NCBI RefSeq assembly: GCF_014145615.1
Contig: NZ_JACIVH010000042.1
Span: forward strand, 1 to 64,000
Direction of reading: 5' to 3'
Source of the DNA: Limosilactobacillus balticus
Lineage (GTDB): Bacteria > Bacillota > Bacilli > Lactobacillales > Lactobacillaceae
DNA length: 64,000 bases
Positions 18,801 to 27,572 of this stretch are shown piece by piece. How positions within the stretch are numbered: position 1 is the stretch's first letter; every line of letters begins with the position of its first letter. Position numbers and translations under genes: made by a program. The notes under the pieces were generated by a model that did not search any database, was not told the DNA's origin, and saw only the letters and a program-made list of their open reading frames with translations.

Positions 18801-20251
18801 TTTAAATAGTCGTTGATATGGTGAGCTGCGTTACGACCAGAGTAGAATGCATAACCAACACAAGTTCCAGGCATATTGGGACCATAAGTATCGCCGACTA
18901 GCCCTGAAGCATCATTACCGGCCGCATAAAGGCCCTTAATTGGTTTGTAATTGGTATCGAGCACTTCATTAGCAGGTGTTACTCTTAATCCACCCATTGT
19001 ACAGAAAGCACCAACGTTTAACTCAAAGCCATAAAAAGGACCAGTTGCCACTTTTTGGATGTATTGTGGATCTTTTCCGAAATCTTCGTCAGTTCTTTTA
19101 TCTGCAAATTCATTATATTGAGCGATTGTCTTTTGAAGGTTATCAACTGGAACACCCATTTTTATTGCTAATTCTTCAATTGTATCAGCCTTGTAAACAA
19201 ATGACTTGTTTGCAGCAACTGCTTTATCTAATTCTGCCTGAAGTTTATCCATCTTTTGACCACGCCGCACATAAATTCCAAGACCCATAAAATTACCATT
19301 ATTAACCATTTTATCGATGACGGCCTGATCTAAAATGCTAAATACTTTTGCTTGAGTATACAGGGCGTTTCCTGCTAATGAGAAGTTATAAACAACTTCT
19401 TCATTGACAAACCGTTCCCCATTTTCGTTAACCCATAATAATGGTTGTTGTCCAGCAGCGGTATTCATCTGTGAAGGCATCATCTTGTAGGAAGGTTCAT
19501 CTTTATCTTTCAAGTAACCCCCAAACAACATTGCCATTCCAAGACCGCTTTTCTGAGCCCCGATGTGCCAAGCCATTTCTAGTCCGTCACCAGTGCCTTT
19601 ACCGGAACTTACTGGAACAAGTCGATTAATGTCATAGCTAGTTTCTTCTTTAATCAAACGTGAATTATTGAGATATCCACCAGAAGCCAAAACAACTGCC
19701 CGGGCATTAACCCTATACCGTTCCTTGGCTTTATTATCTCTAATGGTTACTTCAAATTCACCATTGTTCTTCTTAGCTAAGTTAACAGCGCGTGCAAGAG
19801 TAAGTACTTCGCCCCCGTTTTGTTCAAATTTAGGTTGGAGAACATCGTGAATTACGCCGAAGCCCATTCCCTTATAGATGTGCCAAGTTGCTTCACCCGC
19901 ACCCATCGCTTGGACTCCCTCATATTCAACCCCTTGATCATGGAGCCATTGGACATTTTCAGCACTATTATTGATGTAATTACGCCAAATTCGGGAATCA
20001 GCCTTATATTTTGAATAGTTTACTTCTTCACTTAATACATCAGTTGCTTTGATATTAATTCCCTTTTCTTGTTGTAAATAGGAGTTAATCGCAAATAATC
20101 CTTCAGTATAATTTGTACTTCCACCAGTTGTCTTCCCTTTTTCGAGTAAAAGTGCTGAGTGGCCGTCTTGAACTGCTGTCAGTCCGGCTGCCATTCCTGC
20201 TGCTCCTGACCCGACAATTACAACATCATAATCTTTTTTCTTATTTCGCAT
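18791..20251 (-). CDS. FAD-dependent oxidoreductase, fumarate reductase/flavocytochrome c family
   Basis: A soluble flavoprotein of 486 residues with an N-terminal FAD-binding motif (VVIVGSGAAGMAAG) and a C-terminal FAD motif (GLYAAGNDASGLVGDTYGPN). There is no signal peptide, heme domain or FMN_bind domain. Residues equivalent to the fumarate reductase catalytic set look changed: the His before TMGG is Cys (FCTMGGL) and the Arg of GANRLGG is Met (GPNMPGT). Fumarate itself may therefore not be the substrate. I chose ATG 20251 (SD AAGAGG, 9 nt). ATG 20260 sits directly on the SD, and a longer frame to 20380 would overlap the divergent LysR gene. The LysR neighbour probably controls it. Confidence 0.85.
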   Translation of the reverse strand: MRNKKKDYDVVIVGSGAAGMAAGLTAVQDGHSALLLEKGKTTGGSTNYTEGLFAINSYLQQEKGINIKATDVLSEEVNYSKYKADSRIWRNYINNSAENVQWLHDQGVEYEGVQAMGAGEATWHIYKGMGFGVIHDVLQPKFEQNGGEVLTLARAVNLAKKNNGEFEVTIRDNKAKERYRVNARAVVLASGGYLNNSRLIKEETSYDINRLVPVSSGKGTGDGLEMAWHIGAQKSGLGMAMLFGGYLKDKDEPSYKMMPSQMNTAAGQQPLLWVNENGERFVNEEVVYNFSLAGNALYTQAKVFSILDQAVIDKMVNNGNFMGLGIYVRRGQKMDKLQAELDKAVAANKSFVYKADTIEELAIKMGVPVDNLQKTIAQYNEFADKRTDEDFGKDPQYIQKVATGPFYGFELNVGAFCTMGGLRVTPANEVLDTNYKPIKGLYAAGNDASGLVGDTYGPNMPGTCVGYAFYSGRNAAHHINDYLKQK

Positions 20252-20365
20252 TGTTTTCATCCTCTTACTTTGTTTTATATTTTTATTATAAAACCTTTGT
20301 GAAAATGTTAATATGAGTAATATAGATGATAGCCGCAATAATATTTCGGGTAGGAGGCCTTGCAA

Positions 20366-21274
20366 ATGGAGATCGAGCAACTTGAAACCTTTTTAGCCGT
20401 TTCGCAACTAGGGAGTTTTCAAAAAGCAGCAGATCAAAAGTTTATTTCACAGCGAACAGTATCGAAACAAATGACTAATTTAGAAAATGAACTTGGGATT
20501 AAACTCTTCTTTCGTGGAAGCAACAAGATTTTGCTTACCCAAGCAGGAATTTATTTTGCCCAACGATCAAACGAACTTATTAATCAATTAAACGATAGCA
20601 TTGGCAAGCTGCACGACATAACGAATAACAATCTCCAGCATTTGCGTATTGGGTACTTCTCTCCTTTTGAAGGACGGTTGCTCACGAGTCATCTCAAGAA
20701 GTACCAAAAATTAGCAAAAAATAAGCCAATCAATTTCCATGTTACAGAAGCAAGCGTCGAACATTTGATTGCCGACGTCACAATGGGAATCCTTGATTGT
20801 GCTTATATTCTCGATTACGGAACACATGAACATCTCCTTAATACTGAATTGAATAACATTAGTTTAATAGAAGGAGAAATGGTATTAGGAATGAGTAAAG
20901 ATCATCCTCTTGCAGTAAAAGAAGACATATCTCCTGAAGATCTTTTAGGACAAGCAATTCTTTACTATAGCAATGAAAGTTCTACTTATTTGCAATCCGC
21001 CTTTTTAGCCACCCTTCCTCATAACCACGCATATAACGTTCAACGAGTCGGAACTATTGAACAAATGCAAACCCTCGTTGCACTCGGTCAAGCAATCGCT
21101 TTTTATCCACAAAATCTTCCTCTATTTTCAAATGAGTGGATTGTATTTCGTCGTCTCCATAGTTCTAAAAATATCTCGTCACAGAAATACGTTATTCGAT
21201 TAATATATCGGTCTGATAACAACATTAACGGTCTTCAATATTATCGAACATTCTTGATTAATATGCTTAAATAA
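20366..21274 (+). CDS. LysR-family transcriptional regulator
   Basis: 302 residues with an N-terminal winged helix-turn-helix (IEQLETFLAVSQLGSFQKAAD...SQRTVSKQMTNLENELGIKLF, residues ~2-50) and the usual C-terminal effector domain. ATG 20366 has GGAGG 8 nt upstream; a TTG six bases earlier lies too close to that SD. It is divergently transcribed from the fumarate-reductase-like flavoprotein, with 114 nt between starts. This is the classic arrangement of a LysR regulator and its target, so control of that gene is likely. The inducer is unknown. Confidence 0.92.
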   Translation: MEIEQLETFLAVSQLGSFQKAADQKFISQRTVSKQMTNLENELGIKLFFRGSNKILLTQAGIYFAQRSNELINQLNDSIGKLHDITNNNLQHLRIGYFSPFEGRLLTSHLKKYQKLAKNKPINFHVTEASVEHLIADVTMGILDCAYILDYGTHEHLLNTELNNISLIEGEMVLGMSKDHPLAVKEDISPEDLLGQAILYYSNESSTYLQSAFLATLPHNHAYNVQRVGTIEQMQTLVALGQAIAFYPQNLPLFSNEWIVFRRLHSSKNISSQKYVIRLIYRSDNNINGLQYYRTFLINMLK

Positions 21275-21289
21275 TAATTAAGCCCTGTT

Positions 21290-21326
21290 TGAAAACGTTT
21301 ACAAAAAGTTGTTGTTTTCTTATAAT
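21290..21326 (+). promoter_or_regulatory. lacI promoter with overlapping LacI/cre-type operator
   Basis: The palindrome-like TGAAAACGTTTACA (21290-21303) overlaps the -35 TTTACA (21298-21303). A 17-nt spacer leads to TATAAT (21321-21326). The layout predicts autorepression by the following LacI protein or control by CcpA. The same operator class occurs twice at the alpha-glucosidase promoter (27443-27456 and 27506-27519). Confidence 0.8.
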
Positions 21327-21362
21327 AGATTTAATAAGGAAAATAATAAAGGAAGCCCGATT

Positions 21363-22373
21363 ATGAAGCCAACAATTAAAGATATTGCTCAACGGGCCCA
21401 TGTTTCAACGGCCACTGTTTCTCGTGTTTTATCCAAAAAGGCGAAATCCTACCGTCCCGAAACTGCGGCTAAGATTGAAGCAATCGCTAAAGACTTAGGA
21501 TACAAGAAAAACCTTGCAGCGGCGGAACTAGCTGCTAACAGTAGTATGTTAATTGCCGTTATCTTAAATAATACTCAAACGAATTTTTCAAATGATATTA
21601 TCGCCGCTATCCAAGCAGAAACGGACAAAGCGGGGTACCAAATGTTCATCCTTTACGCTGGGAATCATGACGCTCGATTGCTTAATCAAGCAATTAGCGT
21701 TGCCCTCGAACGACATGTTGCCGGCATTCTGTTGGTTGCAACCTCCCTCGATGAACAAGCTGCTCGTACCTTACGCGAAAGCAGTACCCCTTGCCGATTA
21801 GTATCGGTCTATGACGAAGCTGATCCCCGGTATACTGGATTTAAATTTACAAGTTCAAATAACGAGGAAATTGGTTATTTAGCCACTAACTATTTAATTG
21901 AACGTGGTCATTCCCGAATTGGGTTAGCGGGTATTGATCGTTCCTCAACTGGAAAGCAGCGACTCCACGGCTACCAACGGTCAATGACTGAACACGGATT
22001 GATACCGCGGATGGACTGGGTTGAATATGGCGATTACAGTTTTGGCCCTCAACAAAATATGCTCAAAACACTAATGAACAAGGATCTTGATGCGATTATC
22101 ACCGCTAGCGATATGGTGGCCGTGGGGATGATCAGAGAGGCTCATTTACTAGGACTCAATATTCCGAAAGACCTATCGTTTATTAGTATCGACGGAACCT
22201 TTCTCTGTGATATCACCATCCCAACCATTACAAGCGTAACTCAGGACTTTTATCAAATGGGGCTAATCGCGGTTAGGAGCCTCTTGAACGATGACGACTC
22301 CCAATTTATCCCAGTTCATATCACACCACGAAATAGTGTAAGGCTCCTCGGCAAAAAATCATTAGAACGTTAA
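21363..22373 (+). CDS. LacI-family sugar regulator
   Basis: 336 residues. The N-terminal helix-turn-helix (TIKDIAQRAHVSTATVSRVLS, residues ~3-23, not quoted further) and hinge (KNLAAAELA) are followed by a periplasmic-binding-like effector domain with FISIDGTFLCD and ITSVTQDFYQMG near the end. ATG 21363 has AAAGGAAG upstream; a longer frame from 21309 has no SD and would start inside the promoter region. It lies between a LysR gene and an MFS sugar permease. The operator in its own promoter and the matching sites upstream of the alpha-glucosidase gene suggest that it represses itself and the glucosidase-permease operon (inference). Confidence 0.9.
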   Translation: MKPTIKDIAQRAHVSTATVSRVLSKKAKSYRPETAAKIEAIAKDLGYKKNLAAAELAANSSMLIAVILNNTQTNFSNDIIAAIQAETDKAGYQMFILYAGNHDARLLNQAISVALERHVAGILLVATSLDEQAARTLRESSTPCRLVSVYDEADPRYTGFKFTSSNNEEIGYLATNYLIERGHSRIGLAGIDRSSTGKQRLHGYQRSMTEHGLIPRMDWVEYGDYSFGPQQNMLKTLMNKDLDAIITASDMVAVGMIREAHLLGLNIPKDLSFISIDGTFLCDITIPTITSVTQDFYQMGLIAVRSLLNDDDSQFIPVHITPRNSVRLLGKKSLER

Positions 22374-22412
22374 AAAGTCGCTATCTTTCATTAAATCAGA
22401 TTGCGACTTTTT
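22372..22412 (+). terminator. Terminator after lacI
   Basis: AAAAAGTCGCTATCT pairs with AGATTGCGACTTTTT (one mismatch), ending in a T run immediately after the stop codon. Confidence 0.85.
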
Positions 22413-22425
22413 ATTCTTATTTTTT

Positions 22426-22463
22426 TGCAAGCGGTTGCACAAAAATAAGAAGTTTGTTATATT
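22426..22463 (+). promoter_or_regulatory. Permease promoter with MalR-type operator
   Basis: TGCAAGCGGTTGCA (22426-22439) overlaps the -35 TTGCAC (22435-22440). A 17-nt spacer leads to TATATT (22458-22463). The reverse complement of the operator, TGCAACCGCTTGCA, matches 13 of 14 bases of the site in front of the maltose operon at 55724-55737. That promoter also has TTGCAC-17-TATTAT. Confidence 0.85.
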
Positions 22464-22533
22464 ATTCATGTAAGAGCTTACATTAGCTCAAACTGCAATT
22501 ATTTTATACATTTTTCGTTAGGAGTTGTTGTTC

Positions 22534-23907
22534 ATGAGTCAAGATGAGTCTGTTGTACTTAACCAAGACCAAGAAACTTCGACGAGTGGATTACCAATCT
22601 TACCAAAGAGTACCATCTGGATGATTAACTTTGGTTTCCTTGGTGTTCAAATCGCCTTTACATTACAAGGTTCGCAAATGAGCCGGATTTTCCAAACAAT
22701 TGGTGCTAATCCTAATAATTTAGGATGGTTCTTCCTACTGCCACCGCTTGCAGGATTAATCGTGCAACCAATCATCGGTTATTATTCTGACCGAACATGG
22801 GCGCCCAAGCTTGGTGGTCGACGTCTTCCTTACCTGTTAATCGGGATGGTCATTGCCGTTATCGTTATGATTTTACTGCCTAATTCCGGAAGTTTCGGAT
22901 TTGGATACGGTTCGTTAGCGGCTCTCTGGTTTGGTGCTATTACCGTTGCCTTCCTTGATCTTTCATCAAATATGGCGATGCAGCCATTTAAGATGATGGT
23001 TGGTGATATGGTTAACGATGACCAAAAGAGTTACGCATATGGGATTCAAAGTTTAATCTGTAATACCGGTGCCGTTTTAGCAGCTATTTTCCCATTCCTC
23101 TTAACATGGTGGGGTGTATCAAATACTGCTAAAAAGGGTGTTGTTCCTCAATCAGTTGTAATTTCGTTCTATGTTGGAGCTGTTATTCTAGTTATCACCT
23201 GTCTCTTTACTATCTTCCGGGTTCACGAATATGATCCCGCAACATATGCTCGTTACCATGGCATTTCAGAGGAAGATAATAAAAAAGGCGGAAACTGGTT
23301 TACTCTCTTAAAGCACGCTCCACGGGTATTTTGGAATGTCGCATTAGTTCAATTCTTCTGCTGGTTCTCTTTCCAATATCTTTCAACTTATGCAGTTGGG
23401 GCCATCGCTAAGAATGTTTGGTTAACAACTGATGCTTCTTCAGCTGCCTACCAAGCTGCCGGTAACTGGTACGGTGTTATGACTGCGGTTCAATCAATTG
23501 CGGCCGTTGTATGGTCATATGTTTTAGCTAAAGTTCCTAATAACCACCACAAAGCTGGCTATGCTTTCAGTCTTTTACTCGGGGCTATTGGGTACACATC
23601 AATCTTCTTTATCCATTCACAAAACGCCCTTATCTTCTCCTTCGTTTTGATCGGAATTGCTTGGGCTTCAATGAACACCTACCCATTAACGATGGTTACA
23701 AATGCCTTGTCTGGTAAACACATGGGTACCTACCTTGGCCTATTTAATGGTTCAATCTGTGTACCACAAATGGTTGCCTCCCTACTTAGTTTTGGTCTCT
23801 TCCCATTACTTGGTAGTTCCCAAGTCAACATGATGCTTATTACTGGGATTTCTGCCCTCTTAGGTGCAATTTCAGTTCTCTTTATCAAGGAAACTTACCA
23901 AGCTTAA
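22534..23907 (+). CDS. MFS sugar permease, maltose/alpha-glucoside type (SLC45-like)
   Basis: 457 residues, about 12 membrane segments. Characteristic stretches include FLGVQIAFTLQGSQMSRIFQ, an N-terminal loop PIIGYYSDRTW...GRRLPYLL, and FGAITVAFLDLSSNMAMQPFK. ATG 22534 has GGAG 9 nt upstream. The sequence is nearly the same as the permease of the maltose operon (54267-55616), starting with MSQ in both, so the two look like a recent duplication. It stands alone behind its own operator-controlled promoter, next to a LacI gene. Proton-coupled uptake of maltose or a related glucoside is inferred. Confidence 0.88.
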   Translation: MSQDESVVLNQDQETSTSGLPILPKSTIWMINFGFLGVQIAFTLQGSQMSRIFQTIGANPNNLGWFFLLPPLAGLIVQPIIGYYSDRTWAPKLGGRRLPYLLIGMVIAVIVMILLPNSGSFGFGYGSLAALWFGAITVAFLDLSSNMAMQPFKMMVGDMVNDDQKSYAYGIQSLICNTGAVLAAIFPFLLTWWGVSNTAKKGVVPQSVVISFYVGAVILVITCLFTIFRVHEYDPATYARYHGISEEDNKKGGNWFTLLKHAPRVFWNVALVQFFCWFSFQYLSTYAVGAIAKNVWLTTDASSAAYQAAGNWYGVMTAVQSIAAVVWSYVLAKVPNNHHKAGYAFSLLLGAIGYTSIFFIHSQNALIFSFVLIGIAWASMNTYPLTMVTNALSGKHMGTYLGLFNGSICVPQMVASLLSFGLFPLLGSSQVNMMLITGISALLGAISVLFIKETYQA

Positions 23908-24305
23908 TTATGACCAACAAAATATCTATTCCAGCATTTCTAATCTAATATCCACTTTTTGATGGGAGTTCAAACAAAGTAATCCGCGACTTCAGTTAAG
24001 CCTCCATAAGCAATAATAGACCTTCAGTGTTCGATTTATTTTACCGGGCAATGGAGGTCATTATTTTGTACTGCGTTATTCGCCTCTTATGGAAGTAACC
24101 GACTTATTGACATAGTCCGTTTTTTGTGATCAAAGGAATTGATACATTGGAGCTCCGTTAATATAGTATATTGTGCGGGATGAAGAATGGCATAAATAAT
24201 AACTGCCTTCTTTTTAACAATCAAATAATCATTAAAAGCGAGACCGGATAGATTTCCAGTCCCGCTTTTCAACTATTCTATATTTAAGGGGAGATTTAAT
24301 TAGTG
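23908..24305. other. Convergent intergenic region with no recognised gene
   Basis: 398 nt between two convergent permease genes. I see no convincing coding sequence; a 61-codon minus-strand frame at 24087-24272 has no SD and no recognisable motif. Short inverted pieces (CCTCCATAAG near 24000 and CTTATGGAAG near 24090) hint at a decayed element but nothing can be named. A hairpin is listed separately. Confidence 0.5.
24234..24269. terminator. Hairpin, probable bidirectional terminator between permease genes
   Basis: AAAAGCGAGACCGG (24234-24247) pairs with CCAGTCCCGCTTTT (24256-24269) with two G-U pairs. T runs are short on both sides, and it lies 36 nt after the stop of the minus-strand permease. 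Confidence 0.6.
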
Positions 24306-25691
24306 TTATGCTTCTTTAACCGTTACCCCTTCATGAATTGCTTGGACAGCTAAAGCCCCAATAAGAAGGGAAATCCCACCAAGCAAAAGCATCATTGGTT
24401 GATTATGACCAACAAGGGGAAAGAGGAAGAAACTACATAACGAGGCAACAATTTGTGGAACACAGATCCCAACATTGAAGAGTCCAAGGTAGGCACCTTC
24501 ATTTTTACCATTCAAAGATGAAGTAAGAAGGGTAAATGGAATCGTGTTGATGCTAAAGTTACCAATCCCAAACATAATCATTGCGATAATTGAGGTAGTC
24601 TTAGTTGTTACAAAAGTCATCCAGATTAATCCTAAGCCGCCAACAATCATTCCAAACGTGTACCACTTCTTCCGTGAACCAGCCTTGGCATGGGCATAAA
24701 TCAAGCCCCAGACAATACCGGCAATGCTGTAAACGGCAGTTAAAATCCCGTACCAGTTACCAGCAGCCTGATAACCAGCAGAAGTTACATCAGACGTATG
24801 CCAAATATTACGAGCACAGGTGCCAGTTGTGTATGTCCAAACATACATGATCGCAAACCAACTAAATAATTGAACTAGGTTAATTTCCCAGAAAGCGCGC
24901 GGTGCCTTCTTGATCAATTTCCAAAGGCTGACTGACTTGTTTTGTTCTTCAGGATCAATGTGGTGGTATTTTGCATATGTTTCCGGATCATATTCCTTAA
25001 CATTAAAGACCGTCCATAATCCAGTGAACAGGAGAACCGCAGCTGCACAAAGGTATGACCAGATAACTGTATTTGGTACTACTCCTCGTTTAGCAGTATT
25101 GGACATTCCAAACATCGTAAAGATAAATGGTAAGATCGTTGCTAAAATTCCCCCGCCATTGGAAAAGACTTGTTGCCATGACCAAGCAAAGTTCTTCTGC
25201 TTGTTATTAACCATGTCACCGACAATCATCCGTGATGGCTGCATACAAATATTACTAAATAAGTCCATCAAACATACCGCCGTCGCAGCATAAATCATCG
25301 CGGCCATTGAACCATAGCCGAAGCCGAGGGAACCGGAGAACGGTAACATGATCAAAACCAATGCCGCAATTGGTGTCCCAAATAATAGGTAGGGCAATCG
25401 GCGACCAAAACGATTCCAGGTCCGATCTGACATCTTTCCCATAATCGGTTGTACAATCATCCCCATCAATGGTGGAAAAATGAAGAAGAAGCCTAAGTTA
25501 TTAGGATTGGCCCCAATCGTTTGACAGATCCGACTCATCTGGGAACTCTGCAGTGAGAAAGCCATGTTTATTCCCAGAAAAGCAAATGTAATCGCAAATA
25601 GCTCTTTCTTTGGTAAATCTGGCATCCCTGTATCCAGATCAACCTGTTTCGTTTCAACTTTTTGTTTCGAATTAGAAAGTGATTTATCCAT
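24306..25691 (-). CDS. MFS alpha-glucoside permease (second type)
   Basis: 461 residues, about 12 membrane segments. It has the same family signatures as the maltose permeases (GINMAFSLQSSQMSRICQ, PIMGKMSDRTWNRFGRRLPYLL), but its sequence is clearly more distant from the other two copies than they are from each other. An SD (GTGGGGA) precedes the ATG. It starts 17 nt after the stop of the alpha-1,6-glucosidase gene, so both form one operon. The likely substrate is the one that enzyme hydrolyses, isomaltose or isomalto-oligosaccharides (inference from context and the glucosidase active site). Confidence 0.87.
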   Translation of the reverse strand: MDKSLSNSKQKVETKQVDLDTGMPDLPKKELFAITFAFLGINMAFSLQSSQMSRICQTIGANPNNLGFFFIFPPLMGMIVQPIMGKMSDRTWNRFGRRLPYLLFGTPIAALVLIMLPFSGSLGFGYGSMAAMIYAATAVCLMDLFSNICMQPSRMIVGDMVNNKQKNFAWSWQQVFSNGGGILATILPFIFTMFGMSNTAKRGVVPNTVIWSYLCAAAVLLFTGLWTVFNVKEYDPETYAKYHHIDPEEQNKSVSLWKLIKKAPRAFWEINLVQLFSWFAIMYVWTYTTGTCARNIWHTSDVTSAGYQAAGNWYGILTAVYSIAGIVWGLIYAHAKAGSRKKWYTFGMIVGGLGLIWMTFVTTKTTSIIAMIMFGIGNFSINTIPFTLLTSSLNGKNEGAYLGLFNVGICVPQIVASLCSFFLFPLVGHNQPMMLLLGGISLLIGALAVQAIHEGVTVKEA

Positions 25692-25708
25692 GATTATTCA
25701 TCCCCACT

Positions 25709-27391
25709 CTAATATTGATAAACCTTAGCTTCGTATGGTCGGATAGTATCGTTTTGATCATCCTCATAATTGTTAATTAGTAACTTCGCATCGGATGGCA
25801 CACTATAATGGCGATTGACAGTCTCATCAGTATAATTCAAGATTACCAACAAAGTAGTATCATCATCTTGTCGTGTATATGCAAAGATCTGCTCATCATC
25901 TTCATTACCAGGAACTAATGCATACTTTCCATTAGTAATTACTGGCATCGTGTGTCGTAGTTCAATCAATTTTTGATAGTAATAGAAAATCGAATTCTTA
26001 TCGGCTAATGCGTTTTTGACATTAATCTGCTTGTAATTTGGGTTAACCTTTTCCCACGGGGTATGGTCGGAAAATCCTGCATACTCGCTATCATCCCATT
26101 GCATTGGCGTCCGCGCATTGTCACGTGAATGGATCGCAATGTACTTCATCATCGTCTTGCCATCAAGTAAATGCTGGTCATCAACAAGTTGGTGATAGGC
26201 ATTAATTGATTCAAGATCGACGTAATCTTCAAGCTTTGGGAAATAGGCGTTAGTCATGCCAATTTCTTCCCCTTCATAGATATATGGCGTTCCTTGCATC
26301 ATGTGGGTCATGGTTGCTAACATCTTGGCAGATTTAACTCGATAATCTTCGGTCTGGTCATTACCAAATCTTGATACAACGCGTGGTTGATCATGGTTAT
26401 TCCAATAAAGCGAATTCCACGCCTTACCATACAATTTTTCTTGCCACTTCGTTAAGTTCGCCCGTAAATCTTTGAGGCTCGTCTTGCGATCATCCCACTT
26501 ACCAAGGGCTGGATTAGGGTTACTATCAAGGCCCATATGTTCAAATTGAAAAATCATATTTAATTCTTTATTATCAAGGCTGGCATATTTCTCGGCATCT
26601 TCTGGTGTAGCACCGGGCGTTTCACCAACTGTCACCATTTTATGCTTACTCATAACATTCTTGTTCATTTCTTGTAAGAACTCATGAATGCGGTGACCGT
26701 TTGATACTAATGGTTCAACATTGGCGTATTTTTCATCTTCGTTCTTTTTAGCATCCGGCAATCCATCTGGCTTAGAAATGAGGTTAATAACATCCATCCG
26801 AAAGCCATCGACACCTTTGGCAGCCCACCAGTTCATCATGTCATAAACAGAGTGCCGAACTTTAGGATTTTCCCAATTCAAATCTGGTTGTTCTGGAGCA
26901 AACAAATGAAGGTAATATTGGCCGGATTCATCATCATATTTCCAAGCAGCTCCAGAGAAATACGACCCCCAATTATTGGGCTCTTCACCATCCTTACCGT
27001 CACGCCAAATATAATAATCACGGTATGGATTGTCTTTGCCTTTTCGTGATTCCTTAAACCAGTCATGTTGGTCAGATGTGTGGTTAACAACTAAATCCAT
27101 GACTAATTTCATTCCACGTTCATGAATGCCATCAATCAATTCTTGAAAATCTTCCATGTTACCAAGAGTTGGGTTAATTGCTTCATAGTTACTAATATCA
27201 TAACCATTATCAACTTGTGGCGACTCATAAATAGGGTTTAGCCAAATAACATCAACGCCTAATTTTTTAATGTAATCAAGACGATCAATTATTCCACGAA
27301 GGTCACCAACCCCATCATGATTGGTATCTTGAAAACTTTTGGGATAAATTTGATAAACAACGGATTTATTCCACCAATGATTATTTTCCAT
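25709..27391 (-). CDS. Oligo-1,6-glucosidase/alpha-glucosidase, GH13 family
   Basis: 560 residues, the normal length for GH13_31 enzymes. The conserved regions are all present: VVNHT (residues 101-105), GFRMDVINLI with nucleophile D200, VTVGETPG with acid/base E257, and NNHDQPR with the transition-state Asp334. Val201, directly after the nucleophile, is the residue associated with alpha-1,6 specificity in oligo-1,6-glucosidases; maltases carry Thr or Ala. Isomaltose, panose and isomalto-oligosaccharides are therefore the probable substrates. There is no signal peptide, so it acts on imported sugar. The SD is GGAGAGAGG before the ATG at 27391. The gene leads an operon with an MFS permease and has two LacI-type operators around its promoter. 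Confidence 0.92.
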   Translation of the reverse strand: MENNHWWNKSVVYQIYPKSFQDTNHDGVGDLRGIIDRLDYIKKLGVDVIWLNPIYESPQVDNGYDISNYEAINPTLGNMEDFQELIDGIHERGMKLVMDLVVNHTSDQHDWFKESRKGKDNPYRDYYIWRDGKDGEEPNNWGSYFSGAAWKYDDESGQYYLHLFAPEQPDLNWENPKVRHSVYDMMNWWAAKGVDGFRMDVINLISKPDGLPDAKKNEDEKYANVEPLVSNGHRIHEFLQEMNKNVMSKHKMVTVGETPGATPEDAEKYASLDNKELNMIFQFEHMGLDSNPNPALGKWDDRKTSLKDLRANLTKWQEKLYGKAWNSLYWNNHDQPRVVSRFGNDQTEDYRVKSAKMLATMTHMMQGTPYIYEGEEIGMTNAYFPKLEDYVDLESINAYHQLVDDQHLLDGKTMMKYIAIHSRDNARTPMQWDDSEYAGFSDHTPWEKVNPNYKQINVKNALADKNSIFYYYQKLIELRHTMPVITNGKYALVPGNEDDEQIFAYTRQDDDTTLLVILNYTDETVNRHYSVPSDAKLLINNYEDDQNDTIRPYEAKVYQY

Positions 27392-27442
27392 AAAATAAAA
27401 CCTCTCTCCATAAAACTACTATATTTTTCCTTTGGTTATTAA

Positions 27443-27519
27443 TGTAAACGTTTACTTAACTTCAATTAAATATTAACACCTACATTTTTAATTGCAAGCA
27501 TTTCATGTAAACGATTACA
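27443..27519 (-). promoter_or_regulatory. Glucosidase promoter flanked by two LacI/cre-type operators
   Basis: Operators TGTAAACGTTTACT (27443-27456) and TGTAAACGATTACA (27506-27519). Between them, on the minus strand, TTGCAA (plus 27492-27497) and TAATAT (plus 27470-27475) are separated by 16 nt. One operator lies upstream of -35 and one downstream of -10, suggesting repression by looping or dual control by LacI and CcpA. Confidence 0.75.
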
Positions 27520-27527
27520 TTTTAGTA

Positions 27528-27568
27528 AAAATAAAATGCCAGGATAATCTCTCCTGACACTTTATTTT
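27528..27568 (-). terminator. Terminator of the GtfAB/MSCRAMM-like operon
   Basis: A 16-bp A/T-rich stem (arms 27528-27543 and 27553-27568, two G-U pairs) right after the stop codon, ending in TTTTATTTTT on the minus strand. Confidence 0.8.
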
Positions 27569-27572
27569 GCTA

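Noticed and set aside
24087-24272. Possible 61-aa minus-strand gene between the permeases
   Set aside because: No Shine-Dalgarno, no recognisable motif, and it contains the probable terminator hairpin.
25709-27391. Assignment of the glucosidase as a plain maltase
   Set aside because: Val after the nucleophile (MDV) matches alpha-1,6-type enzymes; maltases usually have Thr or Ala there.
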